Origin: Cymbidium sinense
Lineage: Eukaryota > Streptophyta > Magnoliopsida > Asparagales > Orchidaceae
Length of the DNA stretch: 64,000 nt
NCBI GenBank assembly: GCA_021442155.1
Contig: CM038214.1
Coordinates: 57,072,514-57,136,513 of the forward strand
Reading direction: 5' to 3'
A program made the translations under genes and the position numbers. The stretch's first letter is position 1. Every line of letters begins with the position of its first letter. Below, one piece after another: positions 11,225 through 22,053 of the stretch. Below the pieces are notes generated by a model that searched no databases, had not been told where the DNA came from, and saw only the letters and a list, made by a program, of their open reading frames with translations.

Positions 11225-13481
11225 ATCTTGATCGGATGGTGGGATCGGGTTTGGCCTCTAGTGGCCGTCCGACCATCTCAGGGAGTTGTGGTTGGGAGGG
11301 AGAAGGTGAGTTGGCTCAGCTTGGTTAGTTAAAGTTATGGAGGTGGCTGCCAAGGAGGAATCATGGGTGTCCAATGTGTTTCAAATGCTCCAATGGGTAG
11401 GGTGAGGTGATTTCACCTCCCATGTGTCATGGCCAACCCAACCATTCCTTGGGTTAGGTTGGATAGTGTCCTAGGTGCCTAGGTGGACCATTGGGAGAGT
11501 ACCAAATGGCAAGGAATTGAAATGACCACTTACATGGGTGATTTTTCTCATGTGATGCCCTTGACCCAAGGGTAGAATGATCATTTGACATTGGATTTGA
11601 TTTGGCCAGATTTAAAATAAGCTAAAATTGAGTTAGCTCAAATTTTAAGTCAATTGGAGTTGATTTGGTTAGGTTTGGCTTAATTTCACTCATTTAGGTT
11701 AAATTGGGTTAGGTTGGGTCAAGTTCAATAATTGATCAAAATTTGATCAAACCAAGGGTTGGGTCAAGTTCATATGATCATTTGGGATGTTTTGGTTTAA
11801 TTGTTTTGGTTTAGTTTAGTTTAGATTCAATTTGGGCTCATTTGAATTCATTTGGGTCAAATGGGTCAAGTTGACCAATTTGACCAAATTTGCTTGGGTT
11901 GGGTGTTGGTTTGGGTTTAGTTGACCAACTGAGGATGATTGTAGTATTTGGTTTCAAGTAATTTGGATTTGGTTCTGATTTAGACCAACTTGAACCTTTA
12001 GGTTAATTTGGGCTAAGTAGGTCAATTGGGTTCAATTAGGTCCAATCATGGCTTTGGTCAAGTTCAACAATCAATTTGGAATGAAATTGAGCCATTGGTT
12101 GTAATCAATTTGGTTTATATTTTGAGTTGACTGAATTTGGTCTTTTAGGTCAATTTGGGTCAACTTGATTTAAGAGGTCCAATTGGATTTGGTTTGACAC
12201 AATTGAAGGTCTAGTCATATTCAAATATTGATTTTGATTTGCTATGAATCATTGGTTTCGAGGGATTTAGTTTAGGTTGTAGTTTGGTTCATTTAGGTTC
12301 ATATGGGTTAAGGGGTTGACTTGGTCAAATGACTAAGTTGACTTGGTTTGACCCAATTTGTGATAATTGATCAACCTAGGGTGATCAACAATCATGATGG
12401 GAGGTTTTGATGGGCTTGGTTCAATCTAGTTTGGGTAGGATTGAAACTTGCCCCAAGTAGGTCAAATTAGCCACTTTGGGTCAAGTGGACCAATTGGGTT
12501 TAGTTGGCTTTATTTTGGGTTGAGTTTAATTTAGTTGAGTTTATATATAGATTTTGGATTGATATATAAATTCAATTGCAATTGGCTTAGGTTCAAATGA
12601 GTTTTGGTTCATTTGAACATTTCAAGTCAAAAGGGTTAAGTTGGGTTTGACTTGGGTTGATTTTTGTTTGGCTTTATGATTCTAGATTTCACTTATATTT
12701 CTCAATATGATTTAAGGTATGATAGATTCATGAGAAAATCAATTGAATTTGGGATTTGGAATGAAGGAATTTGGCTAAGTCCATGGAGTTGGATCATGTG
12801 GCTTAGGTTTGGATTTTGATTTGGTTTGATTTAGTTTTGATGATTTAAATTTAGATTTCATTTAAATTTGTCAAGATGATTGAAAATATGATTGATTTGT
12901 GAGAAAATCAATTGAGTTTGACTTGATTTGGATTAAGATTTGGCTAAGTCCATAGGATAGATCATATAGCTTACGAAGGGTTTTAATTTAATTTGATTTA
13001 GTATGATTTAGTTTTGATCATTTGAATGTAGATTTGATTTATATTTAGAAAGATAATTGAAGATATAAATTGATTATGATAAAATCAATTGATTTTGGAT
13101 TGATTTGGATTAAGATTTGGCTAAGTCCATCGGATTCGTCATATGGCTTAGGAAGGGTTTCAAGTTTGGATTTGATCATGGGCTTCAATCATTTGGTTTT
13201 GAAATTTGGGATTGGATTTGAATTTTAATTTGATGTTTTAATTGAAATTGTGATTTGGTTTGAGAAGGTGAACATGGATTGGATTTTGGTTGTATGGTTG
13301 GTGGATTATCTTAATCCCTAAGGCATAACCTAATCTTATGGTTAACCCTTCTAAGTCTTTTGGCTTAGGTTAAGTGTTTACCTGTTAGAAGTGTCTTATG
13401 ACTAGAAAAGTCTTAGTGTCTAGAATACCCATAATTCTAAGATGGGAAGATTGAATCTGCACTCCAAAAGTGAGGTCATCA
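11215..13481 (-). repeat. TTGACC-family long repeat, inverted copy D
   Basis: Reverse-oriented member. It ends CTCCAAAAGTGAGGTCATCA, the reverse complement of the family start. The mirrored start block (TTAGGTTAAGTGTTTACC near 13370) and the long GGTCAA-rich middle are easy to follow. Its inner end begins at the 18-bp palindrome, so the last part of the family unit is missing. Its outer end abuts the truncated protease of Tat copy A; the same join occurs in copy B at 49369. No coding content is supported. Confidence 0.8.
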
Positions 13482-13489
13482 GGCCTTAG

Positions 13490-13712
13490 GCTCCATAGTG
13501 ATTCCTTCGGAGATCGATGATTTGAAGACTGAAGCCAAGTTTCACATTATAGACTCAGATACATCTTTCAACGCTTTGCTTGGGAGACTGTGGATACATG
13601 AGAACAACATAGTTCCATCCTCTCTACATTAGTGTATAAAGTTTGTGAGAGGTGGGATCATCTACTGTGTCAAAGGAGATCTCAAGCCATTTAAGGTTCA
13701 GTATATCTAGGA
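13490..13712 (+). pseudogene. Tat protease, C-terminal remnant (copy A)
   Basis: Reads IDDLKTEAKFHIIDSDTSF then LLGRLWIHENNIVPSSLH, typical of the second half of a gypsy aspartic protease, which processes the Gag-Pol polyprotein. The catalytic D-S/T-G motif lies upstream in intact proteases and is not present here. A TAG stop at about 13630 interrupts the frame. Copy B shows the same segment with LLERPWIH. The truncation point is shared by both copies. Confidence 0.75.
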
Positions 13713-14565
13713 TACCTCCCTCAAAATTAATAAGTATTTTCTCGTGAACTTCACCAAAGTTAAAAATAAAAGAAAAAGAAACAGAAAAGAAAAGGAAAGG
13801 AAAAAATAAAAAGAAATGAAAAGATAAAATGAAAAAGAAAATAAAAGGGAGTAGAAATAGACTTGGACGAGAAAGTGGAGGGACATTAGATTCCACCCAT
13901 AGTTCATTATTCCATTCAAACATATGGGTAAGATGATCTAACCTCCACCAGGCAGAGGAAGAGACTGGTTTAGAGGTAGTCCTTGGGGTGGAAAACCTCC
14001 TTATTGTCCACCAAATAGAAGATATGCCCCAACTACTAGGAGTACACTTGCTATCCATATAGACTTACAATCTAGTTCATAAAATGAGTCTTTTATGGTT
14101 AGCACACCAGCCAGCTCTTCTCAATAATAGATTCCCTTGGAGATGACACTTGAGCCAGATAGCGATGAAGACTAGGCACCAAAGCAAAATATAAGTGTTT
14201 CCAAGTCTATATGTGAAATAGTTAGGCATCAGTTTGGAACCTTAGCTTTAAGCCCACTTTCCTTTCAAAAAGCTAAGGGTTTGGTACATAAGGAAGCCCC
14301 TAAGTAATCCATAATGTTGAAGACTTAGAGGTTCTTTCTGGGAGCATCATCCTCAAGTCAAGAAGTTGATGTAGAACTTGAAGATGATTCATATAAAGAT
14401 TTAATAAAATTACCTTTTGATTGGTACTTGCCTTGTGTTCATAATTTAGCAAAGAAAAGGTTAATCCTACATACTTGGTGAAAGCATAGGTCAAACTACT
14501 TTGAAAGAATATGGAAGAACAAATGCAAAAGCTCTCAATCAAGACTGGGACTAGGATTCGATACA
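13713..14565 (+). pseudogene. Tat protease-RT spacer with purine-rich tract (copy A)
   Basis: Region between protease and RT. It starts with a GAAAAG/AAAAGAAA purine tract (13760-13860), then text matching copy B over 49800-50500, for example GGCAGAGGAAGAG and TTCTTTCTGGGAGCATCATCCTCAAGTCAAGAAG. Stop codons are frequent in all plus frames. The minus-strand ORFs seen here are by-products of the purine tract (runs of Phe/Ser/Leu). The ancestral spacer probably encoded a low-complexity hinge in Pol; that is inference. Confidence 0.55.
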
Positions 14566-15900
14566 GTGGGTCCAATCGATGATGGCGATTACTGCTTAGT
14601 CATCACAAATCATTTGGAATCTGATAGGTTCTTTTTAAATCACATTAACTCATATGAGGAGGTGTTCTTAGAAACTTTAGATGATCCAAATGATTTTGAA
14701 GTCAAAGATGCACCTCCAGAGTTCAAAGAAGAGATCAAGTCAACCATTGATGAGCTCAAGGAAATCAACTTAGGAACTAAAGAAGATCTAAGCCTAACAT
14801 ACATCAGTTCTTTATCGAATAGAATTAAAACCAATGACTTAGTTATGTTATTAACTGAGTTTAAGGACTGCTTTGCATGGTGTTATAAACATATAGCTGG
14901 ATTACCTCCTAACATAGCGGTCCATAAACTAGCAATAGATCCTACTGCAAACCATATCAAGCAAGCTCCTAGATGCATACAATTAGACATAAAACAACAA
15001 GTCATTTATGAAGTCAAGAAACTGATCGATGTTAGGCTCATCCAAAAGAAAAATACCCTACCTGGTTAGCTAGTGTCATCCCATTTAAGAAATATAATGG
15101 CCAATTTTACATATGCATTGATTTAAGGGATTTAAAGAAGGTATGTCCAAAAGATGAATTTCCACTACCAATCTCAGAGTAAATGGTGGACATTGCCTCA
15201 TCTCATACAGTCTTCCCTTTCATGGATAGCTCATCTAGATATAACTAAATAAAGATGTCCCCTGAAGGTGAAAGAAACACTGCTTTTAAAACCCCTGATC
15301 AGAATCCATTGCAATAAGATCATGCCTTTAAGCCTTAAAAATGATGGTGCTACATACCAGTGGGCTATGACTCGAATCTTCAATGAACTCATTCATCATC
15401 AAGTTGAGTGCTATGTTGATGATCTCATGGTCAAAAGTAGAGAAAAGGAAGACAATCTCTTTGACTTCAGGGTAGTTTTCAAACAGTTAAGATAATTTAA
15501 CCTCAAAATGAACCCCCTAAAATGTGCATTTGGAGTAGCTTCAAGGAAATTCCTTGGGTTTGTTGTTTGACACCAGGGAATTGAAATCAATCCAGAGAAG
15601 ATCAAGGCAATGTTAGAAATGCCACACCCTAAAAGTTTAAGTCAATTCAGATAATTCTAAGGGCGGTTGGAGTATCTAAGATGCTTTATATCCAACCTAT
15701 TAGGAAGATATCAGCCATTCTCAGTACTTATCAAAAAGGATGTAAAGTTCAAGTGGGATGATAAGTGTGAGCATTCCTTTGAAGAAATCAAGCATTACCT
15801 GATGACATTGTCAGTTCTAGTAGCCCTTATCCTGGGCAAGCCGCTCATACTTTACACTACTGCGTTAGACAACTCCCTTGGTGCTTTGTTGGCCTAAGCC
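14566..15900 (+). pseudogene. Tat reverse transcriptase (copy A)
   Basis: Reverse transcriptase copies the element RNA into DNA. An open stretch at 14566-15069 (167 codons) covers the N-terminal lead-in and ends with VHKLAIDPTANHIKQAPR and EVKKLIDVRLIQ. After a stop at 15067 the fingers and palm are in shifted frames (about 15100-15270). The palm resumes at 15268 with MPLSLKNDGATYQWAMTRIF and the catalytic box ECYVDDLMVKS (YVDD at 15412-15423). The thumb reads LKMNPLKCAFGV and FLGFVV before a stop near 15568. The last open piece (15667-15897) continues into RNase H. Confidence 0.85.
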
Positions 15901-16265
15901 AATGATGAAGGAAAGGAAAACACACTCTACTATCTCAACTATCATCTAATTCATATTGAGGCTAAGTATCCACCCATTGAGAAGCATTTCCTAGCTTTAA
16001 TCTTTGCATCCAGAAAGCTACAACACTACATGCTTCCTCATAAGATGAACTTAATCTCTAGGATAATTTCACTATAGTATCTCATGACATAGCCGATGTT
16101 ACCCGGATGGTTTGCATGACTGTTCATGATCCTCTTGTAGTTTGACATTACCTTTGTACCCTTTGGTGCGGTGAAAGGACAAGCGCTAGCGAATTTCTTA
16201 GCAGCACACCCACTTCCTACTAACTCCCCGCTTAGTGATGATCTCCTCGATGAACAAACCATGAA
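15760..16265 (+). pseudogene. Tat RT-linked RNase H (copy A)
   Basis: Continuation of pol after RT. Motifs are VALILGKPLILYTTALDNS, a LLA segment ended by TAA at about 15895, then ANDEGKENTLYYLN and HPPIEKHFLALIFASRKL. It parallels 1-500 and 51640-52080. Frameshifts after 16050 destroy the remaining part. The ORF on the opposite strand (16038-16325) is only a shadow of it. Confidence 0.75.
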
Positions 16266-16279
16266 CTTAGGGATATTAG

Positions 16280-16750
16280 AATTCACCACTGAGAGATGTA
16301 CTTTGATGGTGTGACTTCCTCTCAAAGAGGAGAAGAATCACAATCTACAATTTCAGGAAAGGCAAGGGTAGGAATAGTTCTCTTAACTCTAGACCGTGAT
16401 GTGATGAGATTCTCATATCATCTGTCCAATCCTTGCACTAATAATGAAGTCAAATACAAGGCTTTGATGGTCGGTCTAGAGTTAGCCATTACTCTAAGCA
16501 TCTATAACATCAACATCTTCAAGGAATCTCAACTAGTTATCAACCAAATTGTTGGGTCCTGTAAGAATATAAAGCCCAAGCTCCATCACTACCACAAGTA
16601 CACAATGGAGTTGTTGCCCTAAATCTTAGAGGTTACCATTTATAAGATTCCTCGAGGAGAGAATACCTTAGCATATGCTTTAGCCAAGCTTGCTAATGAG
16701 TTGACATGTTAAGAGGATGAGTTCATATCAATAAAGGTCTAAAATAGACA
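16280..16750 (+). pseudogene. Tat second RNase H (copy A)
   Basis: The best preserved second RNase H in the left half: open from 16296 for 108 codons. Motifs in order are MYFDGVTSSQ (first catalytic Asp), GIVLLTLDRDVMRFSYHLSN, CTNNEVKYKALMVGLEL (catalytic Glu region) and KESQLVINQIVG. In the last motif the usual catalytic Asp (as in EDS of copy B) reads Glu. A TAA stop lies at about 16620. Presence of this extra domain between RNase H and integrase supports Tat lineage. Confidence 0.8.
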
Positions 16751-16849
16751 ATTCTTATCCCTTATTGATATTGAACTCATCAAAAAGTACTCTCTTGAAG
16801 GGAGGTTGCCATTGCCAAGAAGGATGATGAGTTAGATTGGAGGCAACCA

Positions 16850-18165
16850 TTCATGGATTACCTAAATGAAGGAAAACTACCTCAAGAGAAGTCTCAAGCC
16901 TAGTAGATGAAGCAGAGTGTACTTTTCTACACTCTTGTGGATGGTGTCTTATACCGGCAATCTTTGGACCACATGTGGTTATGTTGTTTAGACAAGCATG
17001 AAGCTATTAAGATCATGACTAAGGTACACTAAGAATTATGTGGATCCAACTAATCCGATCCGAAGATGAAAGCCAAGATCAAGAGGCTAGGATACTACTA
17101 GCCATCAATGATCAAAGATTGCATAGATACAGCTAAACAATGCCACCAATGTCAAATACACAGTGTGGTCCTACACTAACCACCAAACATTCTACATCCT
17201 ACATTAGCGTCATGGGCATTCGAGTGTTGGGGTATCGACATAATGAGTCTGATTGATCCTCCTTCTTCCAAGGGTTAGCAGTTCATCTTAGCTACTACTG
17301 AATACTTTTCCAAATAGGCAAAGGTGATTCTGCTCAGAGAGGTCACACCTAAACATGTTCTAATTTTTTAGTAGCCATATTGTATATCAGTTTAGAGTGC
17401 CTCAAAGAATTATATCAGATAATAGTACTATATTCAAAAACAGTGAGATCAATAACTTTTCTTGAAGACACAACATAAATTAGAGATATTCTACCATCAA
17501 CTACCCCAGGGAAAATGATTTAGCAGAAGCCTTTAATAAAACTCTCATCCAAATACTAAAGAAAATACTCAATAATAATAAGCAATAGTGGCATGAGCAA
17601 TTAATTGAAGTCTTGTGGGCCTATCACATCATATATAGAACTCCAAGTCAGTCTACTCCTTTCTCATTAGTGTATTGGCCTGAAGCTGTTCTACCTTTAG
17701 AAGTCCAACTCCCATCACTAAGGGTAGTTGTGGGTAGCAATATCACAATAGAGTAGAATGCCAAGTTACGGTTAGAATTGCTCGAAGGTTTGGAGGAGAG
17801 ACACATGCGGGCATGCCAAAACCTTGAGTTATACAAAGCTAAAAGCATTCAAGCTCATAACAAGTTGGTCCATCCTAGAGCTTTTCAAGTAGGAGAACTT
17901 ATTTTAGTTCTAAGGAGACTGATTGTTGCTCTTCGTAAGATGGGAGGCAAGTTTGATCTCACTTGGGAATCCACTTTTATAATAGAGAATTTCTACCAAA
18001 GAGGATATTATCAGTTTATTAATCATAAAGGAGAGCACTCAATGCTTCAAATTAATGGGATCTACTTAAAGAAATATTATAAATCATGTTTGAAAATATT
18101 TATCATCAATGAAAATTACATTTCAAATTCAATCTCTTTCATGTTAAAATATTCTTGTTTGTGAA
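16850..18165 (+). pseudogene. Tat integrase (copy A)
   Basis: Integrase remnant. The catalytic core reads GIDIMSLIDPPSSKG (first Asp kept) and ISDN (second Asp kept), and the Glu motif survives as LAEAFNKT in a shifted frame near 17525. Stops at many sites, including about 17275, 17318 and 17522. The C-terminal part is open from 17778 to 18164 (128 codons). There the GPY/F-type motif WEGPF of sister copies is altered to WESTF. It ends at about 18165, before the non-coding tail. Confidence 0.85.
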
Positions 18166-20728
18166 TCTGCCACGATGTGTTTAGGGTAGGTGTAAGTTAC
18201 TTGAGTGACATCCTATCCTTCATTTACACAACACAAATACAAACTACACACAAACATATAAAACAAACACATATCTTTCATCTTGGACTACTCTGAGTTG
18301 AGATAACGCCCCCAGCAACCCTCACTTAGTAGCTGCTCTAGGTCAGGCTGACGTGTTAACCTGCTAGTGTGTCACCCAGTGGTCTTCTTGCTTTGGAGGA
18401 TGTAAGTATGCTACACTTTCCTTCCTTACTTAGCCACTACACACCGATGAGCACCTTGTTAGTTTGGTAGGCCTTACTCTGGTAAGCTACATCATGTTAA
18501 TTTTAATTAAGAGGATGTGAGTCTACTATACTTTCTTCTTATATTAGTCTTCATACACTAATCGAGCATATTTTAGGTTTAGGATAAGTCCTCTAGTAGC
18601 TCCTTCCATCCTAACTGCTTTAAGTCTGGGTCCAATCCTTCCTCGGGGCTCCCCGCTTAGTAGTTGCTCTAGGTTAGATAGCATATGTTCTACTGACGAT
18701 AGACTATCCTGATGATCAGTTCTGCTTGGAAAGTTGTAAGCCTACACACTTTCTTTCCAGATTGATCATTGCACACCGATGGCCACCTTAGATTGGTAGG
18801 TTCTCAGTATACTGATGGATACACCACTCATGCTGATACACCTTAGGTTTATTGGTTCTCACACCTTAGGATACACCACTCATGGTAGATGTAAGTCTGC
18901 TATGTTTTCTCCTTGAGTTGGCCACCGTACACCTATAGGCTTTCTTTTCTAGTGCTCAGGATAACATCCATAGTAGCATCTCCCTTGTGGGCATTATATT
19001 TGGATAACGCCTTTTGCAAACCCATTTATACATTACCTGGGTTATTATCGGATTGGACAGTTCCCCTCTTCTAATACCCACACCTGCGGTTGGAGAATCC
19101 ATCCTGTGGATGTGTAGATTCTTCATTGCTCTAGTAAATCTGAGATAGGCTAAGGTTGACATAGCTCCTCCTCAGTGTGGTCCCTTGCACACCAACAGGA
19201 TCCATGCAAACATATAATCAAAAAATATATTCACTTGTGGATTAAGAGGACACCCCTAACGGTACATTTTCCTAAGTAGGCATCATATCTTTAGGGCAGT
19301 GTCAGCAAAACTCCTTATAGGAATCACCTGACTACTCTTGAGTTGATATAAGTCCTCAACGATATTCACTCAGTAATGGCCCCTAATTTGGGTTCTATTT
19401 TTTGTGCTGCCAATAGGTCACCCCAGCAATTTTTCCCTGCTTTAGAAGGTGTAAGTCTGCTACTCCTTCTTCCTAACACAGCCATTGCACACTAAAAGGC
19501 AACCTCTTAGGTTGGCTAGCTCTACCCCATGACCAGTAGACTAACCCTTTGGATTTATAAATTTGACATAGGACAAGTCGATATAGCCCCTTCTCAGTGG
19601 GTCCATCACACACCAACATGGTCCATAAATTAAATCTATCAAATTTGATTGAGCTCACATCCCCAACGGATATGCCCTCAAATTAAAATCAAACTAAACC
19701 AAATAAACCATATCAAATCACATGAAATTAAGATAAAATTAATCCTAACTACTTTTGAGTTGACATAAGTCCCCAGTGGCATTCACTCAATAGTTTCCCT
19801 AGGTCATATTTGATTTGTTGTGGATCGAACAAGTCACCCCAGCAGTTGTTCCTCGCTTTGGAAGATGTAGGTCTGCTATGCCTTCTTCCTAGCACAACTG
19901 TGGCACACCGAAAGGTAACCACTTAGGTTGGCTAGCTCTACCCCATAGCCGATAGACTATTCCTTTGGATTTGTAAACCTGAGGTAGGTCAAGGCTGATG
20001 TAGCCTCTTCTCAGTGGGTCCATCGCACACCATGGCCCGGTCACCAGTGTGTTAAATTACACCCTTCTCCCAAGTGGATCCCTAAATCATATATAAATAA
20101 CTCAAGCAAACAAGTCAAATTCAAAACCAACCTCCCAAGTAGAGCCAAATTAAACCAACTCCCCTAGTAGGGTCTAAATCAAATAAATCCAACTAAACTC
20201 TTTTTCCTAGCGGATACACCCCCAAAAAAATATATGAAATCAAACTCAAATCTTAATCCCCAACGGATAGCCTGAACTTACTTCCCTAGTGGAAGGTTCA
20301 TATACTCGATCCCATATCTCCAGCAGATGTGCCTCCACATCAATTAAAACAAAATAAAGTAAAGTCGATTTGATCTTAATCCCCTGTGGATTATAGATTC
20401 TTATCCCCGATGGATCTTCTTCCCACAAATCATATAATCAAATCAAATTCAACCTTATCCCTAGCATATTTTCTTTTTCTATGCCCTCAACATAGACCCC
20501 TCACATGTCATGTCCATGCATGTGTGTTCCCCTAGCGGATCTCCCTCCATGTCCTTGACATAGAATTCTCATCAAATCTTATTTATTCTCTTATGCAAAC
20601 CTATAATACTTTAACCAAAAGCCTAATAATGTATTCATTCAAATTACATCATCTTAGCATTGTAATCAACATTTTATGATTTGTGATGGTGCAAGCTCAA
20701 ACAAACTATACAATATCATGCTAAACAC
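18166..20728 (+). repeat. Tat 3' non-coding region (copy A)
   Basis: Same tail as at 2246-4550 and 53991-56262: GTTTAGGGTAGGTGTAAG near 18180, then recurring units of GATGTAAGTCTGCTA, pyrimidine tract and CATTGCACACC. Later come short CCCTAGCGGAT or CCCAACGGAT units among AAATCAAATC text (19630-20500). No ORF is supported. It ends with ATACAATATCATGCTAAACAC just before a forward TTGACC repeat. In copy B the matching end is at 56258. Confidence 0.75.
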
Positions 20729-21975
20729 TGTCGACCTCACTTTTGGAGTGAGCTCTTAACCTCCTCTTCTTAGACTTAAGAATCTTCTATACACTAATAT
20801 TTCCTTAGTCATAAGAAACATCTAGTGATTAGGTGAACACTTAACATAAGCCTAGAGACTTAGAAGTGTTAATCATAATATTAGGCTATGTCTTAGGGTT
20901 TAAACAAATTACCTATCCCATAGCCTAAACCCAATCTAGATACACTTTATCAAATCAAACCCCACTCAATTCTCAAACCAAATTTCAAATTCAAATTCAA
21001 ATTTTGTATCTAATTTCAAAATTTGACTCCAAATGATTGAAACCCAAAATCAAATTGAAATCCTAAAACCCCTTCCTAAGCCATATGATCCACATTCATA
21101 AGTTTAGCCAAAACTCCCCTTAAATCAAATCAAACTCAATTGATCTCTTTATAAATTAATTATTTCTTCATTTATATTCATAAATATAAATGAAATCCAA
21201 ATTCAAATGTCCAAAACTATATCAAAAATCAAATCCAAACTCAATCTAAACCCTTTAAGCCATTTCTTTAGACTTAGCCAAATTCTATTCAAATCAAGTC
21301 AAAACTAATGGATTTTCTCTTCATTCAAGCATTCATTCAATTATCTACCCAAATATAAATGAACCTACAATCATCAAATCAATTCAAAACCAACCCAAGT
21401 CAAACCCAACCTAGCCCTTTTGACTTGAAAATTTCAAATGAGCTAAAATCCCTTAGACTCCAAATTTATTGTCGTTGAATCTATGTTCTAATCTAGAGCT
21501 CATATACAAGTTCAACTAAACTCAAATCAAACCAAAATCAAACCAATTGACCCACTTAGGTCCACTTCACCCAAAGTGACCTAAGGGACCCATTTGAGCC
21601 AACTTTTAATCCAAACCAAATTGGATTGAACCAAGCTCACCAAAATCCTACACCATGATTGTTGATCACCCTAGGATGATTAATTGCAATCAATTGGGCC
21701 AAACCAAGCCCAATTGGCCATTTGATTCAAATTGACCCAAATTGGCCTAATGGACAAAATCGGGTCAAATCATGATCTAACCCAAATTGATTGCAACCAA
21801 TGGCTCAAGTTCATTCCAAATTGATTATTGAATTTGACCAAAGCAAAAATTAAACCCAATTTCATCAATCGAGCTCAATTGGTTAACTTGACCCAACCTA
21901 GCCCAAATTGGCCTAAAGGGTCAATTTGGCCTAAATCCGAATTAAATTCAAATTAATTCAAACTAAAGACCACAT
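20729..21975 (+). repeat. TTGACC-family long repeat, forward copy E (truncated)
   Basis: Starts TGTCGACCTCACTTTTGGAG (one base differs from the family start) and follows A1 through the start block and the TTGACC-rich middle. It stops near CAAACTAAAGACCACATTC, which corresponds to about 7190-7203 of A1. Pararetroviral sequence begins within about 60 bases. The missing distal part of the repeat reappears inverted on the other side of the virus at 28977-29215. Confidence 0.75.
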
Positions 21976-22025
21976 TCTACAAAAAATTTTATACAAAGGT
22001 CTGATGTTAAAGAGGGAGAGCAATT

Positions 22026-22053
22026 ATCAGAGTGGCGCAGCGGAAGCGTGGTG
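22026..22053 (+). other. 5' half of initiator tRNA-Met fused to virus end
   Basis: The 28 bases starting ATCAGAGTGGCGCAGCGG match nucleotides 1-28 of the plant initiator tRNA-Met as I know it: acceptor 5' strand, whole D arm with the A-box, and the first anticodon-stem bases. The rest of the tRNA is missing: no anticodon loop, no B-box and no 3' end follow. It directly adjoins the C-terminal end of the viral movement protein (which runs on the other strand). It is not a functional tRNA gene. The same tRNA species primes caulimovirid reverse transcription. Confidence 0.8.

Larger units (their letters stand above)
13482..20728 (+). mobile_element. Tat/Ogre-type gypsy element, copy A (5' truncated)
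   Basis: The longest Tat pol remnant in the left half: end of protease, linker, reverse transcriptase, RNase H, second RNase H, integrase and a 2.5-kb 3' non-coding region. Gag and the catalytic part of protease are absent because an inverted TTGACC repeat abuts the protease at 13481. It is roughly collinear with copy B (49370-56262), including the 5' breakpoint. A forward TTGACC repeat starts at 20729. Stops and frameshifts throughout mean it cannot encode an active polyprotein. Confidence 0.85.

Noticed and set aside
13624..14058. 144-codon minus-strand ORF with a long Phe/Ser/Leu stretch
   Set aside because: It is the shadow of the purine-rich protease-RT spacer of Tat copy A; a similar shadow exists at 49594-49964 in copy B. 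Hydrophobic runs come from the purine tract, not from a membrane protein.
22026..22053. Functional tRNA gene
   Set aside because: Only the first 28 nucleotides are present; the anticodon loop, B-box and 3' half are absent.
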